A DNA stretch of 54,955 bases from Eubacterium sp. CAG:252 (GCA_000436535.1 FR886332.1:1-54955); one strand, 5' to 3'; shown: positions 1-8,629, numbered from the stretch's first letter. Notes: generated from the letters alone by a model not told the origin. Program-made: numbers and translations.

Positions 1-200
1 CCTTCTTAAGTTATTATCACTATGCATATTGATAATATCATTTATAACACATACATAATATAAAGTCAAGTAATAAAATATATAATATACTGTAAATTTC
101 CAGATTGTTTAAAGTTAGATTGCTCTGTAAATAAATATTTTAACCAATATCAAACTATATAAATAACTGCTTTTATAGGAAAATTACTATACCTCATATT
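1..200. other. AT-rich intergenic stretch without a recognised gene
   Basis: This is very AT-rich sequence at the left edge of the window, with no open reading frame with a credible ribosome binding site and no tRNA-like cloverleaf. It lies beyond the candidate structured RNA at 201-305 and may be the far 3' side of the rhamnose operon or the upstream region of a gene outside the window. Confidence 0.5.
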
Positions 201-305
201 AAAAAGACTCCCTCCCTACTGTTCCACATACCACCTCAAAACGTCAGACCTGAAATCCAACGATTAACTGTCAGTATACTACCCAGTAAGAAGGGACTCT
301 TTTTG
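201..305 (-). ncRNA. Candidate structured RNA or long terminator hairpin
   Basis: The two ends form a 21-bp stem: 201-221 pairs with 285-305, with one mismatch. Read as minus-strand RNA, two of the irregular pairs become G-U wobbles, while as plus-strand RNA they are A-C mismatches, so the element is most likely transcribed on the minus strand, downstream of rhaD. The 3' arm ends in GUCUUUUU, as a terminator would. The loop of about 60 nt contains a further short CUGA/UCAG stem. It does not match SRP RNA, tmRNA, RNase P or 6S RNA as I know them. It may be an unusually long terminator for the rhamnose operon or a small RNA. Confidence 0.45.
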
Positions 306-346
306 CTTAATAGGTTTGGTTTGTTACTTTCATCTATATTTATTAT

Positions 347-544
347 ATGATGTTGGGGTCAAAAGCCCCCAACTATGATACCTACGGATTGTTCCATGCT
401 ACGCACTCTCACAATTCTCCCCAATATTCGCATATCGTGGGATTATCATCCCACTTTTATTCTCATATCGGGGCGGGTCACAAGGTCATTCACCCACCTA
501 TGAGCAAGCTCATGTGGGTTTAGCCCTTTTGACCCTGGTATCAT
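347..544. repeat. 198-bp dispersed structured repeat, copy A
   Basis: This copy is almost identical in sequence and length to the copy at 44209-44407. Its ends are imperfect inverted repeats: ATGATGTTGGGGTCAAAAG on the left, and ATGATACCAGGGTCAAAAG when the right end is reversed. Inside are three hairpins: GTTGGGG/CCCCAAC, GTGGGA/TCCCAC, and ACCCAC-ATGAGC/GCTCAT-GTGGGT. There is no transposase and no credible coding sequence, so it looks like a non-autonomous (MITE-like) or intergenic palindromic element. Its right end overlaps the TAA stop codon of rhaD. Confidence 0.85.
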
Positions 545-1359
545 TATATATTAAGAAAGTCTTTTCTATAATCTACTTTAAAGAATTCGGCAAGCTTCAC
601 CATATCCTCATCCTTTATTGTATTCTTTCTCTCAAGTCCTACTGTAAGCATATATATCTGTGCAGCCTTTTCAACGGTTTCGATAAGTCCGAAAGTTTCA
701 TCAAGAGATTTACCGGCTCCGTATATACCATGCATAGCCCATATAACAAGCCTGAATTCTTTCATTTTTTCTGCGGTTGCTTCACCGATTTCATTCGTTC
801 CACAAAGCATCCATGGAAGGACACCTACACCATCAGGAAATACAACTATACACTCTGTACACATTTCCCAAAGTGTATGTGTAAACTTCTTCTCATCAAG
901 TTCATGTACATAATTCATGGCAAGTGTGTTTGTAGGATGAGAATGTATAATAACCCTGTTTTCCTTATCTACTGAAAGCCTTGCCATATGGCTCATAAGA
1001 TGTGCTGGTAATTCGCTTGTAAATCTGCCACCATCTTTATATCCCCACAGCAGTTGTGCTGTCGTTCCGTCTTCTGCTATTCTTATTATTCCAAGATTAT
1101 TTTCCGGGTCAGCCTTTACATTTTTAAAGTACTTACCTGTACCGGTTACAATAAATATTTTGCCAATAAGTTCATCTGCCCTGAAACCTGTTGGTATTTC
1201 TCTTATAACATTGTTAACGTCAATATATTGTGCAACTTCATTTTCATAAAGCATATAACTGATATTGCCACCATTTCTTTCATCCCAGCCAAGACGATAC
1301 ATATTAGCTGTTGTATCGCACATTTCCTTAACAAATGGTGCTGTTAATATATCCTTCAT
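544..1359 (-). CDS. rhaD: L-rhamnulose-1-phosphate aldolase
   Basis: Class II (zinc-dependent) aldolase of 271 residues that splits L-rhamnulose 1-phosphate into dihydroxyacetone phosphate and L-lactaldehyde in the cytoplasm. Seen in sequence: NGGNIS near residues 29-34, catalytic Glu116 in TSELPAH, and the zinc ligands His139 and His141 (IHSHP) and His210 (WAMHG), matching E. coli Glu117, His141, His143 and His212. It is the last gene of the rhamnose operon. Its ATG overlaps the rhaA stop codon by one base (TAATG) and is preceded by GGAGG, so translation is probably coupled. The stop codon lies in the end of the dispersed repeat. No lactaldehyde reductase or dehydrogenase gene is seen nearby. 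Confidence 0.96.
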   Translation of the reverse strand: MKDILTAPFVKEMCDTTANMYRLGWDERNGGNISYMLYENEVAQYIDVNNVIREIPTGFRADELIGKIFIVTGTGKYFKNVKADPENNLGIIRIAEDGTTAQLLWGYKDGGRFTSELPAHLMSHMARLSVDKENRVIIHSHPTNTLAMNYVHELDEKKFTHTLWEMCTECIVVFPDGVGVLPWMLCGTNEIGEATAEKMKEFRLVIWAMHGIYGAGKSLDETFGLIETVEKAAQIYMLTVGLERKNTIKDEDMVKLAEFFKVDYRKDFLNI

Positions 1360-2594
1360 TATCTTACCTCCAGTACTTCCTTTTCATATTTCATAACTTC
1401 ACTGATATAATCAGCAGCTACATTTTCTCTGTCAAGATATTCCTGCCATATATCTCCAAACGGCATAATCTTTAATTCCTCCTGTGCTGCCATAAGCTCT
1501 GTAAATCTGTTCTCATCCTGAAGCTTACGAAGTGATGCCGGCTCTAACAATGCATAAAGAAGAGCCTTCTGGACACTTCTCATTCCAGTTATCCATGCAG
1601 ATATTCTGTTAATTGAGGCATCAAAATAATCCGTTGCAATAAATACCTTGTCAAGTGCATCTGCTCTTACAATTTCTTTAGCAATCTCTCTTGTTTCATC
1701 ATCAAATAAAACAACGTGGTCGCTATCCCATCTTACAGGTCTTGTAATATGAAGTGCAAGATGGTCGTTGAATAACAGCATAGATGATATTTTATCTGAC
1801 ACAACTTCTGTCGGATGATAATGTCCATTATCCATAAGCGGAGTTATACCAGCCTTTGCCACATAATTCATACAGAATTCAGCCGAACCAACTGTATATG
1901 ATTCAACTCCTATTCCAAATACCTTTGACTCAAGACACACAAACACTTTACTCTTATCATATGGCACTGACAGAATTTCATCTAACGACTCCTTAAACCT
2001 TCTTCTTGGACCAAGTCTGTCTGCCGGAATATCCTTATAACCGTCTGGAATCCATATATTCATTACACAAGGCTGTCCTGTTTCATTAGCAAAGTACTCT
2101 GATATCTCTATACACCTTTTCCCATGTTCAATCCAGAACTTTCTGACCTCATCATCAGGTGATGATAATGTAAGTCCGTTCTTTACCATTCTGTGCGAGA
2201 AAAATGTAGGATTAAAGTCAATTCCCATATTATATTTCTTAGCGAATTCTACCCATCTGGCAAAATGTTCAGGTCTTATAGCATCCCTGTCCGAACCATC
2301 ATCTATTATTGCATAGCTGGCATGAAGATTAAGCTTTTTCTTTCCGGGAACAAGACTTAACACCTTACTAATGTCCTGCATTAACTGCTCCGGGGTAACT
2401 GCCTTTCCTGGATAATTACCCGTTGTTTGAATTCCTCCTGACAGACTTTCCCTGCTGTCAAATCCAATTACATCATCGCCCTGCCAGCAATGCATTGATA
2501 CTGGTACATTTTTTAATATTTCTATTGCTTTTTCAGTGTCAACACCGATACTCTGATACATTTTTCTTGCCGACTCATATCTTTCATTAGCCAT
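1359..2594 (-). CDS. rhaA: L-rhamnose isomerase
   Basis: Interconverts L-rhamnose and L-rhamnulose, the first catabolic step after mutarotation. At 411 residues it has the usual family length. Recognisable family segments are SMHCWQGDDVIGF near residue 33, the FNPTFFSH stretch near 127, ESKVFGIG near 223, the metal-binding MDNGHYHPTE near 255, HITRPVRWDSDHVV near 282 and DYFDASINRISAW near 319. These contain the Glu, Asp and His residues that bind the two metal ions in the family. It sits between rhaB (38-bp gap) and rhaD (1-base overlap) in one transcription unit. Confidence 0.97.
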   Translation of the reverse strand: MANERYESARKMYQSIGVDTEKAIEILKNVPVSMHCWQGDDVIGFDSRESLSGGIQTTGNYPGKAVTPEQLMQDISKVLSLVPGKKKLNLHASYAIIDDGSDRDAIRPEHFARWVEFAKKYNMGIDFNPTFFSHRMVKNGLTLSSPDDEVRKFWIEHGKRCIEISEYFANETGQPCVMNIWIPDGYKDIPADRLGPRRRFKESLDEILSVPYDKSKVFVCLESKVFGIGVESYTVGSAEFCMNYVAKAGITPLMDNGHYHPTEVVSDKISSMLLFNDHLALHITRPVRWDSDHVVLFDDETREIAKEIVRADALDKVFIATDYFDASINRISAWITGMRSVQKALLYALLEPASLRKLQDENRFTELMAAQEELKIMPFGDIWQEYLDRENVAADYISEVMKYEKEVLEVR

Positions 2595-2632
2595 ATCTGC
2601 ATTATCCTCCTTATCTTACTTTATCTGCTTCG

Positions 2633-4045
2633 TTATTCACATTTTTCAAATTGCCTTATATCAAATGACTGCATTACACACGCTCTTGCTTCTTTCAGAT
2701 TTTTAAATATTCCGTCTGTTATCATCTGTGCCATAGCATTTCCTATTGCTGTCGCCTCAACAGGCCCTGCTATAACTTTCTTTCCGGTAGAAATGGCTGT
2801 AAGCCTGTTAAGATATGCTGCATTGGCACCTCCGCCGATTACATATATTGCCTCATATACAGTATCCGTATTTTCCTCAATCTGTGACACTGTATCTGCA
2901 TAACTGCCAGCAAGGCTCTTGTATACAACTGCTGCCACTTCACCAACTGTATCCGGCACAGACATATTGTTATTACGGCAATATGACTTTATTGCTTCTG
3001 TCATATTCTCTGGTGCAAGAAAACACTCATCATTGACATCTATTACCGATGTTATATAATCAGCTTTTTCTGCTTCTTCACAGAGTTCTGCAAATGTATA
3101 TTCATCGTTTAGTTCATGTCTTACCGACTGTATAATCCAGAGTCCCATAATATTCTTAAGATACCTGAACCTGTAATCATATCCACCTTCATTGGTAAAG
3201 TTACACTTACGGCTTTTTTCATCACATCTGGCTTTTAACAGCTCTGTACCCATAAGCGACCACGTTCCTGAGCTTAAATATAAAACATTGTCCGATACTG
3301 TTGGAACCGCCATAACTGCTGATGCTGTATCATGGCTTGCACACATAACTACATTTGTATTAAAACCGATCTTCTGCTTAACACTCTCAGTTAATTTTCC
3401 AATTACTGTACCTGGCTGCTTAAGTTCCATAAACATATCCCTGTTTATTCCAAGCATATTAATAAGTTCATAATCCCACTGCTTTGTTTCTGGATTAACC
3501 AACTGTGTTGAAGTTGCATTTGTGTATTCTGATGCTTTGACTCCTGTAAGCATAAACTGAAAATAATCAGGAAGCATTATAAATGTCTTTGCCTTCTCTA
3601 ACTGTTCAGGTCTTTTAAGCTTATCTGCCATAAGCTGATATATTGTATTGAACTTCTGTTTCTGGATACCTGTTCTTGTATACAGAATACCTTCTTCTAT
3701 TAATCTGTACACTTCCTTATCCAATCCATCGGTACGCTCATCCCTGTAACCATAAACATCTCCAATACGCTTATCATTATCATCAAGGAGAACATAATCA
3801 ACAGCCCATGTATCAATCGACATGCTGACTGGTATTTTTCCAAGCCTTTTACATTCTTTCATACCTTCAAGAATATTTTCATAAAGTTTATCAACATCCC
3901 ACAGCTTTTTTCCACCGGTATTAACCATTCCATTCTCAAAACGGTATACTTCTTCAAGCACCATTCTGCCATTATCCATTGAAGCAAGAATATGTCTTCC
4001 ACTTGAAGCACCAATATCAACGGCAAGGTAGTATACTGGTTTCAT
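2633..4045 (-). CDS. rhaB: Rhamnulokinase
   Basis: FGGY-family sugar kinase of 470 residues that phosphorylates L-rhamnulose at C1 with ATP. The N-terminal phosphate-binding motif DIGASSGRH is at residues 10-18, the mid-domain GTWSLMG comes near 261, and the C-terminal adenosine-binding GGGANAAYLNRL near 403. The ATG at 4045 has a strong ribosome binding site, AGGAGGTGACATAAT. The order rhaM-rhaB-rhaA-rhaD places mutarotase, kinase, isomerase and aldolase in one operon, so the pathway to DHAP plus lactaldehyde is complete. Confidence 0.96.
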   Translation of the reverse strand: MKPVYYLAVDIGASSGRHILASMDNGRMVLEEVYRFENGMVNTGGKKLWDVDKLYENILEGMKECKRLGKIPVSMSIDTWAVDYVLLDDNDKRIGDVYGYRDERTDGLDKEVYRLIEEGILYTRTGIQKQKFNTIYQLMADKLKRPEQLEKAKTFIMLPDYFQFMLTGVKASEYTNATSTQLVNPETKQWDYELINMLGINRDMFMELKQPGTVIGKLTESVKQKIGFNTNVVMCASHDTASAVMAVPTVSDNVLYLSSGTWSLMGTELLKARCDEKSRKCNFTNEGGYDYRFRYLKNIMGLWIIQSVRHELNDEYTFAELCEEAEKADYITSVIDVNDECFLAPENMTEAIKSYCRNNNMSVPDTVGEVAAVVYKSLAGSYADTVSQIEENTDTVYEAIYVIGGGANAAYLNRLTAISTGKKVIAGPVEATAIGNAMAQMITDGIFKNLKEARACVMQSFDIRQFEKCE

Positions 4046-4076
4046 ATTATGTCACCTCCTGTTTTAATTCATCCAT

Positions 4077-4391
4077 TTAATCAAGGTGAAATACACACCT
4101 TAAATCATCACATACCGGACTGTTGTCAGGATTAACTTTCATAAGTGGTGCCATATAATCCCACCATTTTCTGTTAATGTCTGTATCTGCTGACTGTGAC
4201 CACTTTTCTTCATCCTCTATCTCTATGTATCCATATAACACATTGGTTTCATCATCAAGAAATATGGAATAATTATGTCCACCATATTCATTTATCATTA
4301 CTTTCATTTCATCCCATAATTCATTGTGACGTTTCTCATATTCTCTGGCACACCCGGCGTTAAGATACATTTTAAATGCCTTCCTAATCAT
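4077..4391 (-). CDS. rhaM: L-rhamnose mutarotase
   Basis: A 104-residue protein that interconverts the alpha and beta anomers of L-rhamnose. It starts MIRKAFKMYL and carries His22 in KRHNELW, the position of the catalytic His22 of E. coli RhaM. The WWDYMAPLM and NPDNSPV segments are family hallmarks. A longer frame begins six codons upstream, but the ATG at 4391 has GGAGG nine bases upstream and aligns with the family start. The gene overlaps the end of the GH105 gene by 8 bases, which points to translational coupling and to rhamnose being released inside the cell by that hydrolase. Confidence 0.95.
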   Translation of the reverse strand: MIRKAFKMYLNAGCAREYEKRHNELWDEMKVMINEYGGHNYSIFLDDETNVLYGYIEIEDEEKWSQSADTDINRKWWDYMAPLMKVNPDNSPVCDDLRCVFHLD

Positions 4392-5511
4392 TCTGTAATG
4401 CCTCCACAAGTGCTAATATTGTAAGTGACTGTCCATATGCCATAGGTGCTATAAGAATGTTCTTATAATGCTCTGCATCGTATCCCATTCCGGTTCCACC
4501 TGATACATTAAGTACCGTTCCGTCTGTATCAATATTTTTAAGTATTGCATTTACTGCTTTGTCGGCAACCTCTATATAAGAGTCGTCAAGTATTCCCATT
4601 CTGATTCCTTTTAATATGCCGGCCGTAATTGCCGCACTCCCTGATACTTCTTCATAGCTTGATGGGTCGGTAAGTACTGTATGCCACAGTCCGCTTTTAC
4701 TCTGTAACTTCTTAAGGGCTGCTGTCTGTGCCTTATAAGCATCTATTATTATTTCTTTAACACCACTGTTAAGAGTTCCTTTAAACATATCAATATAATC
4801 AAGAATTCCTAATGTGAACCAGCTATTTCCCCTGCACCAGAATATACCGCCAAAGTTATTCATCTCATTAAATGTCCAGCCATGGTAGAAAAGTCCTGTT
4901 TTGTTATCACACAGATACTTTATATGCATAAGTACCTGATGAATTGACTCATCTATCCAGTCCTGACGGTTATACTTCTGACCCATTTTATTGAGGAATA
5001 AAACTGTCATAAATAATGTGTCTATCCACATTTCATTTTCATTAAGTCTTACTCCCTGTCTGTCACCATTCGCACTTGTAACGTGCTGGAAACCACGTTC
5101 CTTTGTTCTTGGAAGACAGTTCATAAGCCACTCTGCCCATTTGATACACAGCTCTTCAAACTGTGTATCATTGTAATAATCATTTAATTCAACAAGAGTA
5201 AGTAAAGGTGTTGTTGTATTAATATTCTTTGATGGAAGACCTTCTGCTATATTCTCCTTGAACCATTTATAGAGGAATTCCTTATACTCTTCATTACCAT
5301 TAATCTGCATTATCTTGAGCAGACCATATAATCCAACTCCCTGTGGCCAGTCCCACTCCTTAATTCCAAAGTCCCTTTTAAAGAAGCCTATCGACTCTCC
5401 ACCTTTTTCAAGTTCTTCGTCATTATCTGGTTTACCAAGATTCATAAGTTTATCAATAACAAGATTAAGCTTATTTTCAATCTCTTTTTTATCAGGCTTT
5501 TTATTTTTCAT
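4384..5511 (-). CDS. GH105 unsaturated rhamnogalacturonyl hydrolase, cytoplasmic
   Basis: A 375-residue (alpha/alpha)6-barrel enzyme of the YteR/RhiN (GH105) family. These enzymes cleave the unsaturated galacturonyl residue from rhamnogalacturonan lyase products, giving 4,5-unsaturated galacturonate and L-rhamnose. Seen: DWPQGVGLYG near residue 53, the catalytic-type Asp164 in MWIDTLFM, HGWTFNEMNNFGG followed by WCRGNSW near 228, and SGSAAITAGILKG near 301. There is no signal peptide, so it should act in the cytoplasm on an imported disaccharide. The flanking TRAP transporter and rhamnose genes support that substrate. A second, divergent GH105 lies at 26205-27356. Confidence 0.92.
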   Translation of the reverse strand: MKNKKPDKKEIENKLNLVIDKLMNLGKPDNDEELEKGGESIGFFKRDFGIKEWDWPQGVGLYGLLKIMQINGNEEYKEFLYKWFKENIAEGLPSKNINTTTPLLTLVELNDYYNDTQFEELCIKWAEWLMNCLPRTKERGFQHVTSANGDRQGVRLNENEMWIDTLFMTVLFLNKMGQKYNRQDWIDESIHQVLMHIKYLCDNKTGLFYHGWTFNEMNNFGGIFWCRGNSWFTLGILDYIDMFKGTLNSGVKEIIIDAYKAQTAALKKLQSKSGLWHTVLTDPSSYEEVSGSAAITAGILKGIRMGILDDSYIEVADKAVNAILKNIDTDGTVLNVSGGTGMGYDAEHYKNILIAPMAYGQSLTILALVEALQND

Positions 5512-5538
5512 ACATATATCCTCCGATTTCTACTATTC

Positions 5539-6846
5539 TTAACCCAGCAGTCCGAATACTGATGGAAGCCACATACTAAGCTGCGGTACAAATGTTACAA
5601 AAAGAAGTGCAGCTAAGATTGCCACAAAAAATGGAATAAGCTTCTTTATTACTTCTTCTACCTGAAGATGTGATATACTACAGCCTACAAACAATACACT
5701 TCCTACAGGTGGTGTTATAGTTCCTATTGAAAGGTTCATAACCATCATTACACCAAACTGGATAGGGTCCATTCCAAGTGTCTTGATTACTGGAAGGAAT
5801 ATAGGTGTAAATATAAGTAATGCCGGTGCCATATCCATAAATGTTCCTACTATTAAAAGGATAACATTGATAATTAACAGGATAACTATCTTATTGTCAG
5901 ATACTCCAAGTAATGCCGAACTGATAGCCTGTGGAAGACCTGTGAAGGACAATACAAATGATAATACTGACGATGCACCGATAATAAGCATAACTATCGC
6001 CGTCATAACAGCAGTTTCTCTTAAAATTCCTGGAATATCTTTAAACTTAATACTCTTATAAACAAATACTGACAGTATAAATGCATATACAACCGCTACA
6101 CCAGATGCCTCTGTCGGTGTGAAATATCCTGATAAGATACCGCCAATAATAATTACAATAAGGAACAGACTTGGGATTGCATCCCAGATTGTCTTTAATA
6201 CTATTTTTGATGTGAGGTGCTCTCTCTTAACTACATATCCGTGTTTCTTTCCATATACGAAAGCAACTATCATACATAACAGTGCCCATAAAAGTCCTGG
6301 AATCCAGCCTGCCATAAGTAATGCTGCTACTGAAACTCCGCCGCTTGCTGCTGAAAATACGATAAATGAAGCTGTTGGTGGGATTAACTGTCCGACCGGT
6401 GCTGATGCAACATTGGCTGCTGCTGAAAATGCCCTGTCGTATCCCTGTTCGTCCTCAAGTGGCTGCATAACGCCACCGATAGCTGTTGCTGCTGCAATAC
6501 CTGAACCTGATATTGAACCAAACATTGCATTACCTGCAATATTAGTCATGGCTAAAGAGCCGGGAACCTTGCCTAACACAAGCATTGCAAGGTTAATAAG
6601 TCTTTTGGCTATACCGCCACTGCTCATAAGTAAGCCTGCCAGCATAAAGAACGGAACTGCAAGTAATGTAAAACTGTCAATACCTGTAACCATCTTCTGA
6701 GCTGATATAAATACACCAAAATGTGGTGTAAGGAACATAATTAATGTAACAAGTGATGCTGATATAATACTGAATGATACTGGAACACTGAATGCCAGTA
6801 ATAAAAAGAATACTATTATCAATACTATTGCTGCCTGTATTTCCAT
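5539..6846 (-). CDS. TRAP transporter large membrane subunit (DctM type)
   Basis: Multi-spanning permease of 435 residues, the ion-coupled translocation subunit of a tripartite TRAP importer. It is almost wholly hydrophobic, with about 12 segments, and carries the family stretches MLAGLLMSSGGIAKRLI, GSISGSGIAAATAIGGVM, IPPTASFIVFS and GTITPPVGSVLF. The longest frame starts nine codons further upstream, but the ATG at 6846 follows AAGGAGG directly and gives the normal family start. It is separated by 34 bases from the DctQ gene. TRAP systems typically carry carboxylated solutes, which here fits an unsaturated galacturonyl-rhamnose disaccharide. The substrate is an inference. Confidence 0.94.
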   Translation of the reverse strand: MEIQAAIVLIIVFFLLLAFSVPVSFSIISASLVTLIMFLTPHFGVFISAQKMVTGIDSFTLLAVPFFMLAGLLMSSGGIAKRLINLAMLVLGKVPGSLAMTNIAGNAMFGSISGSGIAAATAIGGVMQPLEDEQGYDRAFSAAANVASAPVGQLIPPTASFIVFSAASGGVSVAALLMAGWIPGLLWALLCMIVAFVYGKKHGYVVKREHLTSKIVLKTIWDAIPSLFLIVIIIGGILSGYFTPTEASGVAVVYAFILSVFVYKSIKFKDIPGILRETAVMTAIVMLIIGASSVLSFVLSFTGLPQAISSALLGVSDNKIVILLIINVILLIVGTFMDMAPALLIFTPIFLPVIKTLGMDPIQFGVMMVMNLSIGTITPPVGSVLFVGCSISHLQVEEVIKKLIPFFVAILAALLFVTFVPQLSMWLPSVFGLLG

Positions 6847-6880
6847 ACTGCCTCCTTCTGCATATATATGCAATTTTATC

Positions 6881-7345
6881 TTAGTTCTGTCTTAACGCTT
6901 TAATATGTTCTGCTATCTTAAATAATCCATAAATAACCATCAGTACTCCACACACTGGAACACATACATAGTAAATCTGCATTGGAATCTGCATAGCTGG
7001 TGATAACTGTCCTGCTGCATTAGCAGTAACCATAATTCCTCCAACAATCATAACTGAAACACTTAAAATCATAATAAATGCATCTATTGCTATCTGTGCA
7101 ATTATTTCATTCTTTGGCTTAAACTTCTTAACGATAAGGTTAATAGCCAGATGGCTGTTCTTTCCATATGCATATGGAACTCCCATCATTGTAAGCCAGA
7201 TGAGCATATATCTTAATAACTCCTCCGTATACTTACTTGGGTTATGTAAAAGAAATCTTGTAATTACCTGCCAGCAGCATCCAAGTACCATGCCGGCTAC
7301 AAGCACCTCTAATATTACTTCAACTACTTTATTCAAATATTTCAT
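6881..7345 (-). CDS. TRAP transporter small membrane subunit (DctQ type)
   Basis: A 154-residue membrane protein with four hydrophobic segments, matching the small TRAP subunit. The family pattern is clear in LLRYMLIWLTMMGVPYAYGKNSHLAINLI near residues 44-72. It pairs with the DctM permease and is encoded between the permease and binding-protein genes. The start has AAGGAG six bases upstream. Assignment to the dicarboxylate subfamily is not implied; the DctQ name refers only to the fold family. Confidence 0.93.
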   Translation of the reverse strand: MKYLNKVVEVILEVLVAGMVLGCCWQVITRFLLHNPSKYTEELLRYMLIWLTMMGVPYAYGKNSHLAINLIVKKFKPKNEIIAQIAIDAFIMILSVSVMIVGGIMVTANAAGQLSPAMQIPMQIYYVCVPVCGVLMVIYGLFKIAEHIKALRQN

Positions 7346-7385
7346 GCTTTTCTCCTTTCTTCCTTTAATCGTCAGGTGTTATACA

Positions 7386-8408
7386 TCAATCCGCATATTT
7401 CTGGATATCATCATATAACTTCTTGTATGCTTCACCCTTATTAAAGAAACTTTCATGTATAGGCTGTACTGCCTCGATAAATGGTGTCTTGTCAATATCC
7501 CTATATACATGGACACCCTTGCTTTCTGCCTCTTTTATAGCCTCATCCATCATTCCGTTGTAAAGGCTCTTAAAGTTATCATTTGTTTCCTCAAGTGCTG
7601 TTATAAGACTCTGTCTTTGTTTCTCTGTCATCTTATTCCATGTCTTTGTGCTTATGATAAATATATCAGGTGAGAACTGATGCTCTGTATATGTATAAGA
7701 CTTTACAAGGTCTTCATGTCCATCAACTGTAAGTGCAAGCTCTGTATTCTCAGCACCATCAACAACTCCCTGCTGTAATGAAGCATATGTTTCAGAAGCT
7801 GCCATAGGAACCGGGGTTCCACCCATCTTTTCAATCATATCCATCGATGTTGAACTAGGCATTGAACGAATTTTCTTTCCGTTAAGAACTGTTGTATCTG
7901 TAACGGCAATATCATCTTTAAGATAGAAGTTTCTTGCACCGTTTGCATAATATCCAACAGCTATATATCCATCATCCACCGTGTCATTAAACAATTCCTT
8001 AACTGCTTCACTTTTTTCCATTGCATTGTAGTAATGCTCCTGATTTTTAAACAGATAAGGTATTGCAAATATTGCATATCTGTCATCGAACTGGCCTAAT
8101 GTATTGGAACTTACCTTTGCCATATCAATAATTCCTGCTTTTACCATCTCTATCTCTTCTTTTTCTGTACCAAGAACTCCGCTGGCAAATATCTTAATGT
8201 TTACCTCATCACCTGACTCCTGTGCAACATAATCTGAAACCTTAGCTATTGACTCTGCTATTTCTGAACCTGCTGACTGGTTATGTGCAAGCTGGAGCAC
8301 TAATTTATCAGATGAATTAATGCCTTTAACTTTTATAAATGTAACTACTACAATAATCAGGCATATTGCAACCGCTGCTATACCTATTATTTTCCTGTAA
8401 GCTTTCAT
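7386..8408 (-). CDS. TRAP transporter substrate-binding protein (DctP type)
   Basis: A 340-residue extracytoplasmic receptor. The N-terminus has one hydrophobic segment (about residues 8-28) and no lipobox cysteine, so it is either a cleaved signal or a membrane anchor. Typical DctP features are present: LAHNQSAGSEI near the mature start, ASGVLGTEKEEIEMVKAG, GARNFY near 159, KIRSMPSS with the substrate carboxylate-binding Arg, and the YASLQQGVVDGAENT hallmark near 209. It is the first gene of the rhamnogalacturonan operon, transcribed from a promoter near 8516-8521. The presence of the carboxylate-binding Arg supports an acidic sugar as ligand. Confidence 0.94.
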   Translation of the reverse strand: MKAYRKIIGIAAVAICLIIVVVTFIKVKGINSSDKLVLQLAHNQSAGSEIAESIAKVSDYVAQESGDEVNIKIFASGVLGTEKEEIEMVKAGIIDMAKVSSNTLGQFDDRYAIFAIPYLFKNQEHYYNAMEKSEAVKELFNDTVDDGYIAVGYYANGARNFYLKDDIAVTDTTVLNGKKIRSMPSSTSMDMIEKMGGTPVPMAASETYASLQQGVVDGAENTELALTVDGHEDLVKSYTYTEHQFSPDIFIISTKTWNKMTEKQRQSLITALEETNDNFKSLYNGMMDEAIKEAESKGVHVYRDIDKTPFIEAVQPIHESFFNKGEAYKKLYDDIQKYAD

Positions 8409-8479
8409 GCGCTTCTCCTTTCCACTAAAAACCCTTTTTATTATCCATAATTATTTATTGAAAACCGCGCGTTTTTCGT

Positions 8480-8521
8480 GGCTTATTAATAAGCCGTTTC
8501 TTATCTTGTAACTGGATTATA
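8480..8521 (-). promoter_or_regulatory. Promoter -10 and 16-bp palindrome before dctP
   Basis: On the minus strand a TATAAT (8521-8516) can serve as the -10 of the TRAP/rhamnose operon; no good -35 is visible, as expected for an activator-dependent promoter. Downstream in the leader lies a perfect palindrome, GGCTTATTAATAAGCC (8480-8495), which looks like a dimeric repressor site rather than an AraC-type direct repeat. Confidence 0.45.
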
Positions 8522-8566
8522 GCACCGCAAAATAGTACATTTCTCGAACAATATTGACATAAACAT

Positions 8567-8595
8567 TTGATTTTTTAAATATATTGCTCTATAAT
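8567..8595 (+). promoter_or_regulatory. Likely promoter of the AraC-type regulator
   Basis: TTGATT (8567-8572), a 17-bp spacer and TATAAT (8590-8595) precede the regulator gene on the plus strand, leaving a short leader before the ATG at 8630. A second hexamer, TTGACA at 8554-8559, is nearby. Confidence 0.5.
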
Positions 8596-8629
8596 TTTAT
8601 TAGTAATAATATTGAATGTGGGGTTTTGT

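Noticed and set aside
514..975. 153-codon frame opposite rhaD
   Set aside because: Starts inside the dispersed repeat and runs antisense to rhaD; composition is not protein-like.
6119..6700. 193-codon frame opposite dctM
   Set aside because: Antisense to the conserved permease; reflects its codon pattern.
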